Of a stretch of DNA of 6,517 nucleotides, positions 5,499-6,517 are shown piece after piece. This DNA is from Planctomycetales bacterium. GTDB lineage: Bacteria; Planctomycetota; Planctomycetia; Isosphaerales; Isosphaeraceae. The stretch is from the NCBI GenBank assembly GCA_027435495.1, contig DAHZZC010000111.1:1-6517 (forward strand). The letters are read 5' to 3'. The notes under the pieces were generated by a model that saw nothing but the letters and a program-made list of their open reading frames with translations, did not search any database and was not told where the DNA came from. Within the stretch, counting starts at the first letter, position 1. Every line of letters starts with the position of its first letter. Made by a program: the position numbers and the translations under genes.

Positions 5499-6517
5499 AT
5501 GTCGATTCCGAATCCCGGACCGTCCTCGGCCCGTCGCCGATCGCTGCGCGCCTCGGAGGGCCGAAGGCGGCCCCGCTCGAAGTTTCGACCGATATTGGCC
5601 GGGCTCGAGACCCGCTCGCTGCTCAGCACGCTCGTCGTGAGCAATCTCGGCGACGGGATCGCCGGCTCGCTCCGCGCCGAGATCGCGGCGTCGAAGCCAG
5701 GAGACGTGATCGCGTTTGCCCCGTCCGCTTATGGAACGATCGACCTCACGGGGGGTCCGCTGGAGGTCTCGAAGTCGATTCGCATCCTGGGCCCGGGAGC
5801 GGGGCAGGTCACGGTCAATGGCGGTGGGAAATCGTCGGTCTTCGCGGTGGATGCCGGTGTCACGGCGACGATCTCGGGCCTGACGATTACCGGCGGCCAG
5901 TCGATCGGGTCTGCCTTCGGCGGTGGCGGAGTGACGAACCAGGGGAACCTCACGCTCGCGGACGACCGGATCTCGGGCAACGCCTCGTACGCCGGCGCGG
6001 GAGTGGCCTCCGCGACTGGATCGCTGACGATTGTCGGCTCGACGATCTCCGGGAACTCAGCGAGCGGCAACGGCGGCGGGATCGAGGCTGGCGGGTATAA
6101 CGTCAGCGGCACGGCCGGCCCGTTGACCATCGTCGGCTCCAGTCTCTCGGGCAACACGGCGAACAACGGCGGCGGCCTCTTCGATTCCGGCGGATCGGTG
6201 ACGATCCTCGGCTCGAAACTCTCGGGCAACACGGCGACGGTCGTTGGCGGCGGGATCGATAGCAGCGGAACGAGTTCCGTCTCGATGACGCTTGTCGATT
6301 CGACGATCTCCGGAAACTCGGCCGCGATTGAGGGCGGAATTCGGGCCTATGGCGAGAACGTCGGCCTCTATGCCTCCTCGGTCATCGGAAACCAAGGGGG
6401 CGGGATTCAGGTCGGTGGAATCTTCGGGGCGGCCGCACCGAATCTGAATGTCGTTCTCAGCTCGGTCTCCGGTAATACCTCGACGAGCAGCGGCGCCGGC
6501 ATTCTTTCGACGAACGG
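5499..6517 (+). CDS. Second LEPR-XLL right-handed beta-helix protein (3' end outside window)
   Basis: The frame is open from the ATG at 5499 to the right edge (339 complete codons), so the C-terminus is missing. The Arg-rich N-terminus (residues 1-30) leads to LAGLETRSLLSTLVVSN (33-49), a clear planctomycete LEPR-XLL motif, then GDGIAGSLRAEI (51-62), where related proteins have NDSGxGSLRQAI. Next come an initial helix segment with ILGPGAGQVTVNGGG and the motif TISGLTITGG, then short Gly/Asn/Ser-rich coils such as STISGNS, SSLSGNT and SKLSGNT typical of a right-handed parallel beta-helix. No catalytic motif is visible, so a structural, adhesive or matrix role outside the cytoplasm is the most likely inference; a polysaccharide-binding or lyase-like role cannot be excluded. 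There is no classical Sec signal peptide. Any C-terminal anchor or sorting signal would lie outside the window. Confidence 0.9.
   Translation, partial: MSIPNPGPSSARRRSLRASEGRRRPRSKFRPILAGLETRSLLSTLVVSNLGDGIAGSLRAEIAASKPGDVIAFAPSAYGTIDLTGGPLEVSKSIRILGPGAGQVTVNGGGKSSVFAVDAGVTATISGLTITGGQSIGSAFGGGGVTNQGNLTLADDRISGNASYAGAGVASATGSLTIVGSTISGNSASGNGGGIEAGGYNVSGTAGPLTIVGSSLSGNTANNGGGLFDSGGSVTILGSKLSGNTATVVGGGIDSSGTSSVSMTLVDSTISGNSAAIEGGIRAYGENVGLYASSVIGNQGGGIQVGGIFGAAAPNLNVVLSSVSGNTSTSSGAGILSTN
6039..6513 (+). repeat. Beta-helix coil repeats (SxxSGNxA type)
   Basis: Inside the second LEPR-XLL gene, coils start at residues 181 (STISGNS), 214 (SSLSGNT), 239 (SKLSGNT) and 268 (STISGNS), with weaker copies later (SSVIGNQ, SSVSGNT). 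Spacing is irregular, 25 to 33 residues, with GGG(I/L) in the following turn. At DNA level 19 bases at 6144-6162 recur exactly at 6219-6237, 75 bases apart, which suggests fairly recent duplication of one coil. Confidence 0.75.

Overview
The window looks like chromosomal DNA from a high-GC planctomycete, most like the Isosphaeraceae group. The main evidence is two very large surface-type proteins, each with an Arg-rich N-terminus followed by the planctomycete LEPR-XLL motif (LETRSLLS in one, the degenerate EAMERRRLLS in the other), and a Tat-leader enzyme between them. This assignment rests on motif recognition only; no database search was run.

Layout: (1) Positions 1-3443, minus strand, hold the first ~1147 codons of a giant secreted or surface protein whose 3' end lies beyond the left edge. 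Its order is Arg-rich leader, LEPR-XLL motif, right-handed parallel beta-helix, a beta-sandwich domain, then five tandem DUF11/CARDB-like Ig-fold repeats of about 123-125 residues. It is the largest gene here, and is easy to miss because it is open at the edge and has long spurious plus-strand ORFs opposite it. (2) Positions 3444-3857 are a divergent intergenic region with two hairpins and a possible -10 element. (3) Positions 3858-5198, plus strand, encode a complete DegT/DnrJ/EryC1/StrS-family PLP-dependent sugar or cyclitol aminotransferase with a twin-arginine leader and an intact catalytic lysine. (4) Positions 5199-5498 are intergenic, with a hairpin after the stop codon, a plausible sigma70-like promoter and a hairpin in the next gene's leader. 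(5) Positions 5499-6517, plus strand, hold the first 339 codons of a second LEPR-XLL beta-helix protein, preceded by a strong Shine-Dalgarno sequence and running off the right edge.

The two flanking genes probably make extracytoplasmic, repetitive adhesin- or matrix-like proteins. The aminotransferase is predicted to be exported already folded through Tat, so it could act on amino sugars or cyclitols in the same compartment. The genes do not form an obvious operon (divergent, then a 300-base gap), so any joint role is inference. No tRNA, rRNA, CRISPR array, insertion sequence or integrase was seen.
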